64,000 nt of DNA from Struthidea cinerea (Eukaryota; Chordata; Aves; Passeriformes; Corcoracidae): positions 351,875 through 415,874 of the forward strand of contig VZTI01002052.1 in NCBI GenBank assembly GCA_013397865.1, written 5' to 3'. Within the stretch, counting starts at the first letter, position 1. Every line of letters begins with the position of its first letter. A program made the translations under genes and the position numbers. Positions 22,301 to 36,888 of this stretch are shown piece by piece. Below the pieces are notes generated by a model that did no database searches, was not told the origin of the DNA, and saw nothing but the letters and a program-made list of their open reading frames with translations.

Positions 22301-25300
22301 ATACTGAATACAAATACAGAGAGAAAGCAAAATCAGCAACCCATTTGCAAGCACTCACACTATGGTCTCAGGTGGCTGCAACCAGCAATCTGCTCTAATC
22401 CCATGCCTGTGTGGATCATAATCTTGAGCAGACAACTGCTGCTGACACTGTTCAGCGTGTGGTGTGGTGACTCCATCCTGATGGCAGTGGGTAAATGATA
22501 CTGCCACCCACAAGCACCTGTTCTGCCCACGTGGCAGGCTGCTGAAGCAGTCTGTAGAGACATGGCAGCCACCTCCAGGCACAGGACAGCATGCCCTCTG
22601 GAACAGGGGCGTGTCTGGCTGTCCCTGTGCACACATATTAGTCTGCATCTCAGTTTCAATGTCCAGGCTATAATGCAACTCAGACTCAAAGACCTGTGCA
22701 CCGCAAGCTTGGAAATGCAGATGAACAAAGTCTCTGCAGCAATGCCTTCAAGGCTGAAGAAGCCATGACTAATCTCCACACAGGGTCCTACTTAGGTTTT
22801 ATAAACCCTAATTCTCTTCTCAAGCTGTCCCAGGACTTCAGAGACTGCTTTATACAGCATGGTTTAGAATTGCTGTGCTCTTGCCTGCCAGGGGAGGGGA
22901 GACACAACTTCGCAAGGTAAACCTGCACCTCCCTGCCTTAAGATTCCTCAGATATTCCTTCAGCAAAGAGAACTCTAAAAGTTATTTCCTTAGACACAGG
23001 GGAGTACAGTGACAGTCTCACCACATCATTCCAGATGTTCCCAAATGTAGGGCAAAATTTTCTCAACATTAGGGTATGAACCAGAAATAGGTTACTACTC
23101 AGTTTTCTGCCTGCTACCACTGAATGCACTGCTGAATCTACGTGGAAATTTTACATTATTAAAATGAATTCCCATAGGAGAAGTTTACAGGATTTTATTT
23201 AGGACTTATATTTCATAAAAATGAATACTGTAAGATAGTGATTAAATTATTTGTCCAAATTTGTTTCACTCTCTATCATACTTTGCATCACCCTATTGGA
23301 AGGGAAAGGAACTATACGAGTTTCCAAAATGAGCAGGTTTTACCTTCAGATACTTCAGGCTGTTGTTCCCCTGTTCCCAGAGACAAGGGTGCAGGCTTTC
23401 TATGGCCATGGGTTAGATGTGGATAGGGATAGGGTTAGGAAAGCTGAAGGTAAAAGCGAATGCAGAGAGGAGAAGCTGAGGACATCAGGAAGTTACTGAA
23501 ACTGTGCTATACACATAAGAGGGAAGCAAAGTACTTTGGGACGTCTTTGATTCAGTAACTATTCCTAAAGTTTCATATGCTGTGCTTCACAAAAAACTCT
23601 TTTTATTCAGTTGTGACTGGACCTCTGTAGGATGGTACTAACACATTGGGAGGATCATATTGCTGGAATTAGAGTGGCTGACGTTACATCCTCAGTGCAG
23701 GGTGCAAGGTGCTCCTTTGAACCTCTCCAACCCAGCTTGGCCTAAACCTCAGCTCAATGGAACACTGCCTTCCATTAAGAGTCAGAGCAAATCCAAAATT
23801 TAACAGTTCCTATCACCGAGATAGGATTAGGAGATTTTCTGGACTAGGAATTTAATTCTGAAAACAACCAAGCAACCATAGATTCTGTGGTCTTTGAGCC
23901 ATACCACAGAAGAATGGTCAGCTGATGGATGATTAAGAGCTGGCTTTAGGCTACTGTGACAGGGAACAGTTACTCTCTCTACACCAAGAAAAAATCGGCC
24001 CTAGTCCAACCATACGGTTGCCAACACAAGGAAATTCCTTTGCTTTCAAAGCCAGGTGATGTTTGACACTAACAGAGTGGAGTTGTTCTCCACATCATCT
24101 GCTCACTAAGCATTGCAATGTAAATCACACACCACCTCAATATGCAGTATATTCCCTGCCTAGACCAGCCCTCTGCTGAAATGGAAGCCTTGGTGCCGTC
24201 AGCCTCAGCAGGTAGCTTATGTTAGAAAGGGTGATCAGGTCAGGATCACCAGACTAGCTGACTACAGAGCTGGCAAGAGCAGCCCAGACCTCAGCTACAG
24301 ACAAGTCTGACAGGGATGTATGCTTAGAATGCAATTTTAAACCTCATTCAATAGAAAAAAAAATTAAAAAAAATATATATATACAGACATGCAAGACTGG
24401 ATTAGACTTATTGAGGGAGAAACAGGTACCATATCCACAGTATTAAAAAAAAAAAACAAACAAGCAGAACTTCACTCATTTAAATGAGAAGATGAGACTC
24501 TGACTCATCCTGTGCATCCAAAAATAAATGCAAATCAAGACTTTTATTTATCTAGTTTGGAATTTTTACTATGTGTTGTCTACTGTGTGTAGCTGTACTG
24601 TGGTAGGACATTTAATTCTCTTATAAAATGAAAAAAAAACCCTTCCTAATTTAATTTTCCTTCTAATTCAATTCAGAAACTTGCATTCAGTTCCCAGAAG
24701 TGTTCTATCTTTGAGTTTTAGGAAATGAAGAAAGTGTTTGAACTTTAGAAATTCCTTGCATCATTAGTTTTAGCAGATGCACAACACAGTAATCATCACG
24801 AGTGCTGTAACACTCATGTAGCTGACATTTTATTAAAAAATGGAAATATACAGCTGTGCTAATCCCTGCAAAGTGCACATGCATCACCACAGATGACTTT
24901 TTATTCTTAGGCCATGGTAACCAAGTGAACAAATGTGTGGGCATTAATGATTTCCCCTGCAGTGTGCTCCACTAGGTCATCACCAGCACACAGTGTTAAT
25001 TCTGGTTGAATAAAATGCTCTGGGCAAGTAACATCAAAGAATCTACAAGGCTGGGAGTTGGGGCTTTTCTCTGTTCTAAAATGCACCCAAAGGATCGTTA
25101 CTATCTGTACACATGGTCGTGTGAGATAGCCCCTGACTGGTTAAGTTAGTGTACAAGCATCAACTGATTTCTTATAGAACTGCTGCTGCAATTTTCAGAC
25201 ATGCCTCCCAACACTTCATAAGATATACAGCAGGTATTAGTTATACTTAAGGATATCAGGTCTGTGAAAAGTAGAAACATAAGTTAAACAGAGGTGCTGA

Positions 25301-28300
25301 CATTTTGTCTGACATTGTGGATGACACAAGCAGCCAGATCACTAAGTGAATAAACAGAGCTTTTTATTTTCCCTGCAGCTATGTGAGCTCTGCTTATTTC
25401 TGACACACCTGCAAAGCCTCTGTGGAGCTTAAGATAAGTGTCTCACAGAGAAAGTTTGACTTAAACATACATTTTGTGTGTGGGATCTGATTTTGGAAGA
25501 GATGGGCCAACAGTACTATTAGAGAGACATACCAAAGAACTGAGAGCTTGTGTATGTACCAGTTAACATCAAATCCCTTGTTCGTGAGGGAAAGGTTATA
25601 TGTGCACTCATCATAAAAAAGGTAGAGCTGCTTATTAAGGCAGATAAAACCCATGTTTGGCTTCATATGCTCTCTATTTCTTAGGACATTAAAAGAGAGA
25701 ATCTCTGTTTTGCCCTATTGCCTATCCCACAAATAAAATCATCACCACTTTCATGAGGACAAGTTACAAAGCAGAAGTTCCATTGTTTATAAAGAGCCTT
25801 TGGAAAATACTGGTGCCATAACATATGGGTAAGATGCTGCTTCTGCCCAGACCCCGCAGCCCATGTGGCGCACACCTCTCTCCAGCACAGTTCCTGGACC
25901 GAGCAAGGGCCATGGGTTGACCTCAGCTGGGAAACAGTTGTTTCTTCTTCCTCTTCTTTACTAGAGGCTGAAGGTTTCTTTCTTCACTGAAAGAATAAAC
26001 AGAGCCAAAATCACCTGACCTATTCATGCTGCCTCTTTCTAGGTATGCCAGAGAATGTACCACAAGAGCCTTCTGTCTAAGGAAAGATTATCACCCTAAT
26101 ATATCAAAAAAGATTTGCTGTCAGACAACTTTTTCACCTCCCCAATCATAAATGAAAAAATTTCCTTTAGATTTGATTAGTACAAAGAGACCAATTATTT
26201 TTGCTTGTAGTAGAAAGAGGGAGGACCTTCACAAATGTATTACTCAGTTCCAGTTCCTTCACTACCCAGAGGGAAGCAGGCTGTTCAATGAGGTGACAGT
26301 TAACTAAACTTCATTTACCCAGTAAAGCCTGTGGGAAGCAGTCTGAGAGGCAGAAGTGCAAATGCTACTGATGCTAACCCTCCGCTCATCACAAAAAGAC
26401 ATCAACCAGAAATGTCAAATGGGCAGTTCTTCCATTTCTTCAATTTTCTAGTTCTTCCTCTTGGGAATATGTTATGGGTAGGGACAAGATCTGGAGCAAC
26501 AGGGAGGGGAGAAAGCCTAGAAATGGTGCTATTTGTTAATCACAGCCCTTCAAATCACAAGCTGCCTGCTATTTGTTTTCCTGCTCACCCTTGGGACTCT
26601 AACCTTGTTTGCAATAAATGTCAGGTCCCCAAGAGTTTCACCTAGTGACAGTGAAGCCAGTGACAGCTCTGCTACCATCACAGATCAACTAATGTGCATA
26701 AGAGTACTTAGTGTCACTTATTTAAAAAAAAAAACAACAAAACAAATACAATCTGTCTGTTGTCTTTCCTTTGAAGACCACCTGGCAATGACCTGTCCCC
26801 ATGGGAGACAGGCAGTGCTGCCTGCAAGTCCAGGTTGTGACTGAAGATGAATAAGGAAAGGGAGGATTGGGCCAAGGGCAATATTCATTCCCCAGCACTT
26901 CTGCTGCTCTTCCAATGTGTCTGTTATTAAGAACTTGGTATTTTCATAACACTTAGATAATGGGCAGTGGGTGTTTCTGTGGTGACATATTGAGAACTCA
27001 AAGATTATAGTGTCATTTTATTATTTCTATTCTGATATCTCTACGCTGATAAATGCTTGGCAATTTCACCATCCCATTAGTAATATTAAATACTGTGAAC
27101 CTAGGGTTTAGAGAGATATAAACCATTTTAAAATTGAATGTGACCAATAAAATGCTCTCTGGGCAGTTTTCCAACACAAACACTCTCCAAGCTCACTATC
27201 AAAACATGGCGTAGAAAAGAGCTACTAGACATTTCTTTCATAATTGAGAGTAAGAGATGTGAGGTTTTGGGGTAGTCTTTTATAAAGAAGCATGGAGATG
27301 AACATGCAGATATTTCTGGTTTCAAATAATATTACGGCATGGATCAGTAACATTTGGAAGAGCTTCATTTAGATTTTCCCATCGGTGTTGGATTGAATCT
27401 CTGGCAAATGGAAGCCTCTCTGTCATAGCCCTCTGTTCTGACAAACTCCACTCCTCTCATCCATAAAAGATGGCATTGTTTTTGTCAAGGAAAACTCAGA
27501 GTAAAGCCCAACAAGTATGAAAAGAGATGAATTAAGGCCTTGGTGGGGGTTTTTCTTTCACACAGAAACCTTTCTTTTACCAGTACAAGACTGAGATGAG
27601 TTAATCACCAGCCTGATGAAGTCAATCCCTGTTCCAGTACACTTTCTCCAAGGTCATCCAATGAGTCAATGCACAAACTGGGCTGAGAATATAGGAATTG
27701 TGTCCTACAAGAGCAATAGTTCTACTATTTATCCAGGCTCTTGGGATTCCTAAAACTTTTCTTTTTTTACGGTGAACATCAGCAGGCAGCTCAAACCAGG
27801 CACAATTTGAGATCTCATACAAAATAAGGTATGCAGCAAGTCAGCATCAACAGAAAGGTGTTAGTGCTTCGGAGGCCTTTGGGAAGGGTTCAGAAATTCA
27901 TCCAAGACTCATGGTGAACTTTAACGTTTAAACATTTTCTCAAGAGAGAAAAAAAAATTCAAACCCCAAATGAATGGGACTAGAGCGTGACCCCAGGAAA
28001 GGTCATTAAAGCACAGAGGCACTTTTCCACTCTGTTTGGTTTAGACACTAGAATGCAATCAGGATGCCTGGCAGCTCTCCACTCCTACAAGCACCTTAGT
28101 TGCATTACATTTAGGTGTGTATATCCTGCTGCCTTATGTCTCAGCCATAACAGGATCTTTTCTCTACCCTGAATAAACAAAGCCTGATCTTTTCCCGTAT
28201 CGCTCCTATTTCAGTAGAAATAAAGAGGTCTGGTTATTGGTCTTGACTCCAGTAAGCTGCTTTCCTCTATATATAGGCTGAGGCATACAAAATGCTGAGC

Positions 28301-28588
28301 TCTTTCTGGACACAGTTTGAACCTGGACTCAAGACGACACAACAGACCTACATTGCTGGGGGGCTTCCAAGAAAGCATCAAATAGAAGAGCAAGTGTTTT
28401 GAAACAGCTCAGAGAGAACCCTGTGAATCACTGACCACCACCAGTACCTGTAAGGTCCCATGGGTAGGGTGAATGTGTTGGGCATGGAGGTGAACTGGAG
28501 CCGGCTTAGCAGCCCAGCTGTGCTTAAATTTACATAGAGAATACTTAACCTTTCCTTCTCCTTCTTACCTTCCCTTATAATCATGCAG
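19319..28588. other. Non-coding DNA, no gene recognised
   Basis: Mostly AT-rich with short poly(A) runs (24353-24380 and 24445-24457) and many short unassigned frames. A frame at 21835-22188 has a hydrophobic stretch (CFFLLSLALELPLFV) but no supporting features. No LTR or CR1 segment was recognised here. Confidence 0.5.
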
Positions 28589-28787
28589 CACCTTCCTGTG
28601 AGTGTACAACAGTGTTTCTTGCACCAAGCCCTCAACAAATTTAACACCACTGATGAGAACCAGAAAACAAGGTACAACAAAAAATCTTCCACACAGACTG
28701 AGCCACATAAAGAAAACAGTAGTCTGTAGATTGTCACAGCATATTAAAAAAAGGAAAAGGATCACAGCTACGTCAGCTTTAACAAAG
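28589..28787 (+). other. Exon-like segment, probably non-coding
   Basis: A long pyrimidine-rich tract (CCTTTCCTTCTCCTTCTTACC...ATCATGCAG) ends at 28588 and AACAAAG/GTAAGC follows 28787, so both splice sites are close to consensus and 199 bases apart. Each of the three frames contains a stop between them, so an internal coding exon is excluded; a lncRNA or UTR exon is possible. Chance pairing of splice signals is the main alternative. Confidence 0.2.
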
Positions 28788-31700
28788 GTAAGCATAGCTT
28801 CAATCCAAAAGTATCTTTAGAATTGTTTCCAGTTTGGAAAACCATTACAATAAAACAAGGCGCCATGTGCACTTTAACACATGGGTCCTGACTCACCCCT
28901 TTCACCAGATGACTGCCTAAATGTGAAGCCCCTGAATGTTTAGATGGAGCTAAATATCAGTAAGTAGGGCTGATTCCTCAAACTCATAAGATAGGTGGCC
29001 AGACACCCTCATGTCCAAATGTCACTCCATAGGAAGGTCTCTTTACAGAGGCTTATGGGAAAGGGTGGTGGGGAGTAGGAGCAGAGCTGCTCACCCTTCT
29101 CATCCGCATATCCTTTCTCTAGGACACTCTAACACCCTCTCACAATATCCACTGGATTTCACCTATTCAGACGGCAGAGTAACCTGACTTGGCATCTGCT
29201 GTTGCCATTCAGTAATAGTTTCCTCTCCCGTGTCCATAAGTCATTGTTAAATGAGGATGTGAACAAGGCAGCTTCCTATTTCTGTCCTCCTTGATGACCC
29301 ATAAACATGAATTGCTTTGATGGCTGATTCAGCCCTTTTCCAGAAATAGGTGTCCCTAGCACTGGCTCTTCCCAGTCTCTTCCTGCCTTCTTTTAGAGCA
29401 GGCCTGTGGAGCCGTGCTGGTGCTGTCCCTATACAGAGAAGAGATTGTGGGAGGTGAGAATTTTCACTGCACACAGGAAGAGGACACACAAGGAGGCTTC
29501 TTACCTTATTCTTCCCTCCTGAGAACAAGAGTGCCCAGGAGCCAGGTAAGCTCAATCACAGGTTAGATTCAGCTTGCGCTGCAAAATCATCTCATAGCAG
29601 AACACATTTGATTAAAAACTGCACAGCACACACACTCAGCTGCCCACAAGTCGGCTGGGGCTCAGGAAGTCCCAAAACTGGGTTTAAAAATCTGTTCTCA
29701 CAGCTTGAAAATAATGCTCCTAAGCCTAAGGACAGCATCACATGGGGACTGATTAACAGAAGTTTGCCACTGATTTTGGAATGTAATTACCTCGTATCAG
29801 TGAAGGTTAATTTCAGTTAAATAGATCACAGCAATATTCTTTGAGTCTGGGTAAGCTGATCTAAGATGAAGCTGCCAGTTCAGTGATTTAAAATTAGAGC
29901 AATGCTCTCCCTCCTTCAGGCCCCCCAGAATCATTCTTGTTACCACATGCTAACCCCGCTGCAACCTGATGCTGTACCCGATCAGGAATTGCTATGCTCA
30001 AGTGGGAGGCAATGAGAACACAAGCACCACTGCTACAAAAGTCAAATAGAATTTGCTTTATTACAAAAAAGGATGAAGAAATACGGGGCTGTTTCTGCGG
30101 CATCGTGATGGCACTGTGTGCAACTCTTATGTACAACCCTTTCTTTGTAGGATAGGTATGTGCCCTCTCTTGAGGAACTCCCCAAAGAGAGCACAATACA
30201 ACAGTTGTGAGGGGTTCCTTACAATCTGGAAAAGAGAAATAGGCAGGCAGGCACAAAAGGGCTAACAGAGAATAAATATCCTTTCATTAAAGCCAGATAG
30301 CTAAAAGAAGGGAGGAGAAACCCAAAGAGCACACTCACTTATTGACCAATTATTAATAGCCCATCAAATTGAAAAGCAATTCTTTCTCAGAATTGTGGCA
30401 GTCTAATTCTCAAAGAAGGAAAGTCTGGTGCCCTTCTCCAACACATCAAAGCCCATAGCCTTTGTCCATTAAGGTTTGCACATCACTGCCTGGCCATGCC
30501 AAGTCTGCTCACACACAGGCAAAATAGCAATGTCATGGCTAGTGATCTGGTCCTTAAAACACAAAAACTGCATTTCAGTCAGAATAATACAGGAGATTCT
30601 GTCTCTTGGGCCATTGGAGTGGTGCCTCATTGGACAAATATCCTTTTCTTTTAAACGTCAGAGTTCAGCAACCCCTACTTATGTATGTGGACAGAGTACA
30701 GCAGAGCTGTATCCAAATATTTCCTAGGTATATTAGACGAATGTAACAAGATTCCACTGGCTTTTATGGCCCCTTTCCATTTTTTGCTGTCTTGTTACAA
30801 TGGCAGATCTTAAACTCTTTGTGAGCTTTAAGCCAGAGAGTTTTTTTAAACAGCTCCAGTGCACAAAAGGTGAAAAAGCAGTGACGGCCACACAGAGCTA
30901 GGACCAGAAGCAGCAAAATGTCACTCACATAGCACTCATATGGAGTCAATTTCTGGGATGACACACATATCCAAAAAGCCCCTTCAGCTTTTAAAATGAT
31001 CAATAATAGACCTTTTTAATGGTTATGTCTAGTAACCCATTAGCAATCCTAGATAAAAAGCTTCACCCCTTATACTACCTAGAACTTGTAAAACAGAAGC
31101 ACTTGCTTTTATGCTCTGCATAATTTTTAAGGATGTAATTTTACATTTCTCTGTACTGACTGAATTCTATATCCTCAAAAAAACTATTAATTTTTCTCTG
31201 CCCTAATGTTTTCATCTTTGCCTAAACTTTTTCCCTAATTCCCTTTAAAAAGCTCATTTGCAAATGCTTTCCTGTCACCTGGTATCACTCAAAACTTTAC
31301 TACATTCATCTTCAACTCTATTGACTCAGTACTACTCTCCTGGAGATCTGATCAGGATGATATAAGCACTGCAGTCAGTAGAACAATATGAAACTGTTTT
31401 GAGAGAAGAGCCAGATGGAGAGAGACATATGAATCCTGGGCATATGAGGACACACTTGCAAGATTGACCCAGAGGGATTTCAAAACAGTTAATGCTGTCA
31501 CTGAATTGAAAACTCTGTTTTATGCTAGTAGCACATAGAGCTTTTCACTCTTGGCTGTGGGTCGCCTGCAACTTATCAATAAGTATTTACCATACATTTT
31601 TCACGTAAATGACCTTCATACTCTGAGTTCAGCATGCCCATTACTGCTTTGTGCCACAAGATGTGTCTGTTGTTTAATAAAACTGTTGTTAGCAGCAACC

Positions 31701-33820
31701 TGAGAAATGTGTGATCACATCCTTTCTGTTTGGACAGTGTCCTTTTCTTGCTTTGTGCTGTTGAAGCTGATGGGGATACAGCTAGGATGATTGGCAAGGT
31801 TTTCCACTACTTACATCAGAAAACTTTAATCTGTGATCTAGATTTTACCTTGTAATACTTTGGTTTTACAACTCTCTTCACCCACAAATCAAAGTCCCTG
31901 CTCCCACCAAGAGGAAATCTGGCCCTGTCTTCCCTATATTTATCTAATGTCAAATGGAAGAGTTTCATGAGAGGAAGCAGCCAAAGCTCTGTACGTCTTA
32001 TCTAAGAGGACATAACTCTTAGCAGAACTTAGCATTTCTCTTGTACCCCCAAAGCGGTCAGGACAAAATGGTTTTGCTTTCACCAAACTATCAGCTGAAA
32101 ATCAGGTGCTTCTGAAAGCATCTTTGATGGGAAAATACTTTCATACCAAAAATGAAACACAGGCTGGCCACAGGTATGGGCCATCAGCAGCACCAGGACT
32201 GTCAGCTAGACATAGCAGAGTCTTGGGGTGTAAATCCACTTTATTTGGACAGCTTCCCCTATGACTAGTCCTCAGAGAAGCCATTTATTATTTGCAGAGC
32301 AGCCCAGCAAGGCACTGTGGGGCAGAAGCAAGTTCCTCCTGGTCCTCCTGAGGAAAGCCAGCAGTGTGACACTCCTGCCTTGCATGGCCTGGGGCTGCTC
32401 CTCTTCCTGATGCAGGGACGCATTTGCCTAAGGTGAACTCCAGTCAAATTGTGGAGCTGTGTCAGCCACCAAAGGACGTTTGTTGTGTACTGTCACCTCT
32501 CAGCAGGACCCCTCTGGTTGTGCAGCTGAGCTGCTGTTCCTCTCTCCTAGCCATGGGTGTGCAAGACATCAGGAGAGTGAGAGAGATTACCCAGCCTTTA
32601 ACCCGGCAGTTCTTTGGGAGACAGAAGGGAACACCTCTCTGCTCTTCTCTCCTTGTCCTCTTTCTGGGCACTGGAGAACACTGGCCACAGCTGATGTAAT
32701 GAGAATCTTCGAACTCAAAGCATTAGTATTTCAGAGCCTGTCCTCCCCTGATAACATCTGTGACAGCTCTTACCAAGTGTTGCACATCAGTGCACCACTA
32801 AACATGCCAAAATCCATGAGGCAATAGATCACACATTTATAGAATGTTCAAAGGGAAAGTGTGATGTCAACTCACCAAAGGCAGCCCAATTACATGCACA
32901 AGAGATGGGATAAGGACCTTAAAGAGTTAATAGGACCACTTAAGATACTATTTTTGGACTTCCCTGCGTGAGGAGACAGCAGATTTTCCCAGCATGTCAG
33001 TGACCTCCTCCTGCCTACACTTATCTGTGGCTGCATATAAGACTCTGCTCATGAGAGTTATCACTGGAGCCTTTAAAAAGCCCATAAACCCAAACACTAC
33101 ATGGGAGATAGGACACTAAAAGAACAGGGTGAAGGATTTTCTTAACTGATTCATCACTATGACCCTTTTTGGTATGTCCTGGTGACATACAATAATAAAA
33201 TTTGCACAGTGCTGTTTTATATCAGAGAAATTCATTGTTTGGGAAAACTGCTGTGAGAACAGCTCTGAAGAGACCTGCTCCTGAGAGCAGTGACCACAGA
33301 AGTGGTGCTGTGCCCAAGCTCACTGCAGGCAGAGTGACAGTTGCCTCCTGCCTCTGGTGGGTGCAGACAGCCTCCAGCCAGTAACAAACCAGGTGCTGCT
33401 TTTGAGGAACAGTCTGGGGTCAATTAATGGGGTAAAAATTAAGTAACTAAAGTAATGATCCAAGTACTATCAGACATGAATGATTATAAGACATACCTAA
33501 ATGTGATGGCTCAAGTTGGAAAGTCCTGAGTCCTACCATAGCAAAGAACAATGACAAACATCAGCTCTCCAAGGAGGAAGGACAACAGCTGGGAGTTTAT
33601 CATAGGATGATATTTGCAAAAGCACTTATGGTATTTCAGAGACTAATGTAAGAAAAATCTGGCCCCAGTTACTCTATATTTCCAGAAATCGTCATTCAAG
33701 CTCAGTTTAGCAGATTTTAAATTCTGTTTTACAGGATTTAACCAGTATTATTCAGCAACCCCTCTGAATGGAAATAGCCCTTTAAAAGATTTGCAGATTT
33801 GCTTGTTTATAGGGAAACAA
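28788..33820. other. Non-coding DNA, no gene recognised
   Basis: No repeat family or coding exon was recognised. The stretch at 32220-32700 is somewhat more GC-rich than its surroundings and carries overlapping frames on both strands without domains; it might be an unrecognised repeat. Confidence 0.5.
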
Positions 33821-33827
33821 TTATCCC

Positions 33828-33883
33828 ATTGCAAAATTCTGCATATTGAGTAAATCACATTGTTTGGTCGTTCATTTTGCAAT
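33828..33883. repeat. 10-bp inverted repeat with 36-bp spacer
   Basis: ATTGCAAAAT at 33828-33837 is the exact reverse complement of ATTTTGCAAT at 33874-33883. Each arm is followed closely by CTGCAT, so the arms also share a weaker direct similarity. The arms resemble C/EBP- or POU-type core sites, so paired binding sites are possible; that function is inferred. Confidence 0.5.
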
Positions 33884-36800
33884 TTGTCTGCATAATAGAT
33901 ACAAAAGATTTCCAGCTGACAACACACCTGGAGCTTCTCCTCTGCAACCCACGGTGGGTGGCAGCAGAGGCCTGGCAGACAGGGCAGAAGCAGCTTGAGT
34001 CACTGAGATGTTTATCGGGACAAGCAGATGTTGCAAAGGATGACTTCTCATGTTGTTTTGTCCCATTTTAAAGGGGAAAAAAAGTTTTCTTGTAACTAAA
34101 ACAAAAGAGACAAAACTAGTTGAGAAATAAATTCTTGTTCAGCATCCTGTCCAAAAGCGTTCATGTACTCATAGCAATATGCATAACAGGCTCTGATTTG
34201 TTTGATGCTAAGCATGAGTAGAGCTTGTAGAGGCTTGAAAGACATCGCAACTTCTATGTAATGGCAAGTATTTGCCTTTAAGCTACTTGCTGTTTGATGC
34301 AGCCTACAAAGTATGCAGACTTGAGAAGAAATGTTAGAGATGTCTATGACAGAAATTGTCTCAGTGGGGACAAACCATCAGCAGTAGTCAGAGTGGCTTG
34401 CTACCAGATGTTACAAAATTATACCCAGGTCCTTACAGCATGGTATCTAGATTTTAATGGCAGCCGTTCCCAAGATATTACTAACTCAGAACACCTGTTA
34501 GATGGAAACCGTACTTGAAGTCAGTATCCATCAAAGAGGAAGTCTTTACATTCAACTTAGAGGAGCTAAAAACTCAGAGGTAACTGCGGTCTTATATGTG
34601 CTTTCATACTTAAAAGGTTTTGTCCATTCAAACATTTTTGGTTTTTTTGCATTTTTGCACTTTCCATGTGATTTTTATTTTTTGTGGACTAGAAGTTTCT
34701 AAAATCATGTGAAAAATAAAATAAAGAAATTTCCTATCATAACTCCTCTTTACTGGGGTGCACAATTAAAGCCAGCACTACAGAACTCATACTATAAAAA
34801 CCACCAGAAATATTAGTAGACATAAAAAGCATTAACTACCAAGCATTGACAGAAATCCAAAAAGGAATATTAAATTTTCATTTAAAAGAATTTTTTCAGT
34901 AAAAATCCATCAGAATACATTGCAGCTTCCATAGATTTGGGTCAATTAAATCCACTATAATAAGAAAGGACAAAAGAAATGTAATCTGATTTCACTAAAC
35001 TTCTGTCTTTTAATGTGGATGCCTAGTTTACTCTAGTAGATTCATTATTATCCCGGGATTGAGCACATCTTCTTCTTCTAAGTGTATAAAAATACTCAAC
35101 TTCTCAGGAATAAAAAGAAAAGGAACATAATTCCCTTGAAATTCTGTAGGGCAGTTGTCGGTACCCATGTATCCGGTGAACACAGTTTTACTTCAAATAG
35201 TGCATTTGGAAATTACTTTGTGGAAATGATGCTGTCACTGTGACTGAAGGGAAAAGGAGGTTTAAAATTATTTATATTCTGACTGTTCCTCTGAATTTTG
35301 GTATCACGAATGACAATATAAGTTTAACTCATTTATAAGGCTAAAAGCTTTGAAGATTGGGTTGTTGGGGGTTTTTGGTTTGTTTCTTTTTTCCCCTCTT
35401 TTTCTTCCTTAGAGGTTCACATTAAAGGTTTTGTTGTGAAAGGAATAAAAAGAAACTTCCAGTCTGTGCTTGACTATTTAGGACAGATGTGCTGCCAAAG
35501 TCCAGCATACTTTTTTAACTGCTTACACATGTACTCCAGATGAGTTTATTGGTGAAACCTAGGTTTTATTCTTGGTCATACGGCTAGAAATTAAAAACAC
35601 AAAGTAAAAAGACAGCTTCCTCCTACTCTTGCTTGTTAAATTAATCTACTAACTAAACTATTTTTCTTTCTTGCCTCTGTGTTTAAATTTGTCTACATAG
35701 GCTAAAATTCCAAAGCTGATGGACATAAGGAAATATTGGAGAAGAGTTTCAGTTAAGACTCAGTCAAATTGGATTAGAGATCAACTGATGATAAACAAGT
35801 TAAAAATGGATTTTTTGAAAAAGTATAGATTATTAAGCTGTCGCACAACTTCAGGATCCTTGTCATTTGACAATGTAAGAGACCTTAGGCTCTGCTCTTT
35901 CTGGAGCCACTGCAACCTTGGAAACTTTGTGCTCAGTTCAAGAGGAGTAAAGTTTTCAAAAACTAAACCATGTGTAAAATTTATTGTAGGGCAGTTCCAT
36001 TTACTTGTCTGAAGTCAGCCTAGTAATGAATTGCAACCATATACTTCACCCAGGGGATTTACTGAGTGAAACTGGACAGGTGGCTCCAAAAGAGGTCATG
36101 TAAGACAGGAAAGACCACACAGTATTGGAAACTCAACCACGGTCTCCTCAGCCTACTGTTTGCACATACCTGGTAACACAGAAATATCTCCTTAAGATTA
36201 GGTCTGGGAATATAGTCAAAACAGCAGTTGTAATTAATCCTCTGAACAATGTGTGTAGCAATAGTGAATTCTATTCCACTTGAAGATTTTCACCAGTGTC
36301 CTTCAGACACATAGACCTGAGTTGAAACAGAAGTTGCATGCTTAAGATAAAAAAGGATTGTTTAAATTCTGTGAGATGTGCTGGCAGGAATTCACGTGTC
36401 ATCATCCTGAATTTATTAAAGACAATGGATCCATGATGTGCTGTGATTTTTTTAAGACATGGTTCAGGAAAGCTGCTAGAGGCTGGTTTCATCTCTCCTA
36501 TACCTTGTGCTCTGAATTTAGAACAAATCCCATCCTTTTCATTGCCTTCAAGAACTCACAAGACACAAAAAAAAAAAAAAAAGAAAAGAGACTCAGAAAG
36601 AATTACATAGGATTTTCATGACGGTAGCAAGAGAACAAGGCACAGACTCTCCAATCCTGAGGGAACATCTGATTCCTGTGTTGGCCCCATGAACAGTGGG
36701 TATGTACACAGTTTTGGGGAACCGGAAACAGAAGTCACACCACAAAAAAGTGCAGAGTGGCAGAATAAAATACTGGAGATTTATTCTTCAGGAACAGTTA

Positions 36801-36888
36801 CATGTGACTATTGAAATGTCAGCTACTTTTCCAACTCTTAATCACCTATGACATTTAAGCTAAAATAAATAATATTGAAGTCTTTTTA
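33884..36888. other. Non-coding DNA, no gene recognised
   Basis: AT-rich, with an A16 run near 36567 and a G/T-rich patch at 35359-35400. A 74-codon frame at 34294-34518 and a 97-codon frame at 35719-36012 lack recognisable domains. The latter lies just after a TTTGTCTACATAG acceptor-like sequence at about 35700. Confidence 0.5.
35359..35405 (+). repeat. G/T-rich low-complexity tract
   Basis: GGGTTGTTGGGGGTTTTTGGTTTG followed by a T/C-rich run. It resembles the longer G/T-rich tracts at 49.28 and 50.24 kb. Confidence 0.6.

Noticed and set aside
23416..23445. Telomere-like text (GGGATAGGGTTAGG)
   Set aside because: Only about two imperfect units; too short to call an interstitial telomere.
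28378..28795. Minus-strand hydrophobic frames of 76-119 codons
   Set aside because: No motif or splice support; overlaps the plus-strand exon-like segment and reads as a shadow of pyrimidine/purine bias.
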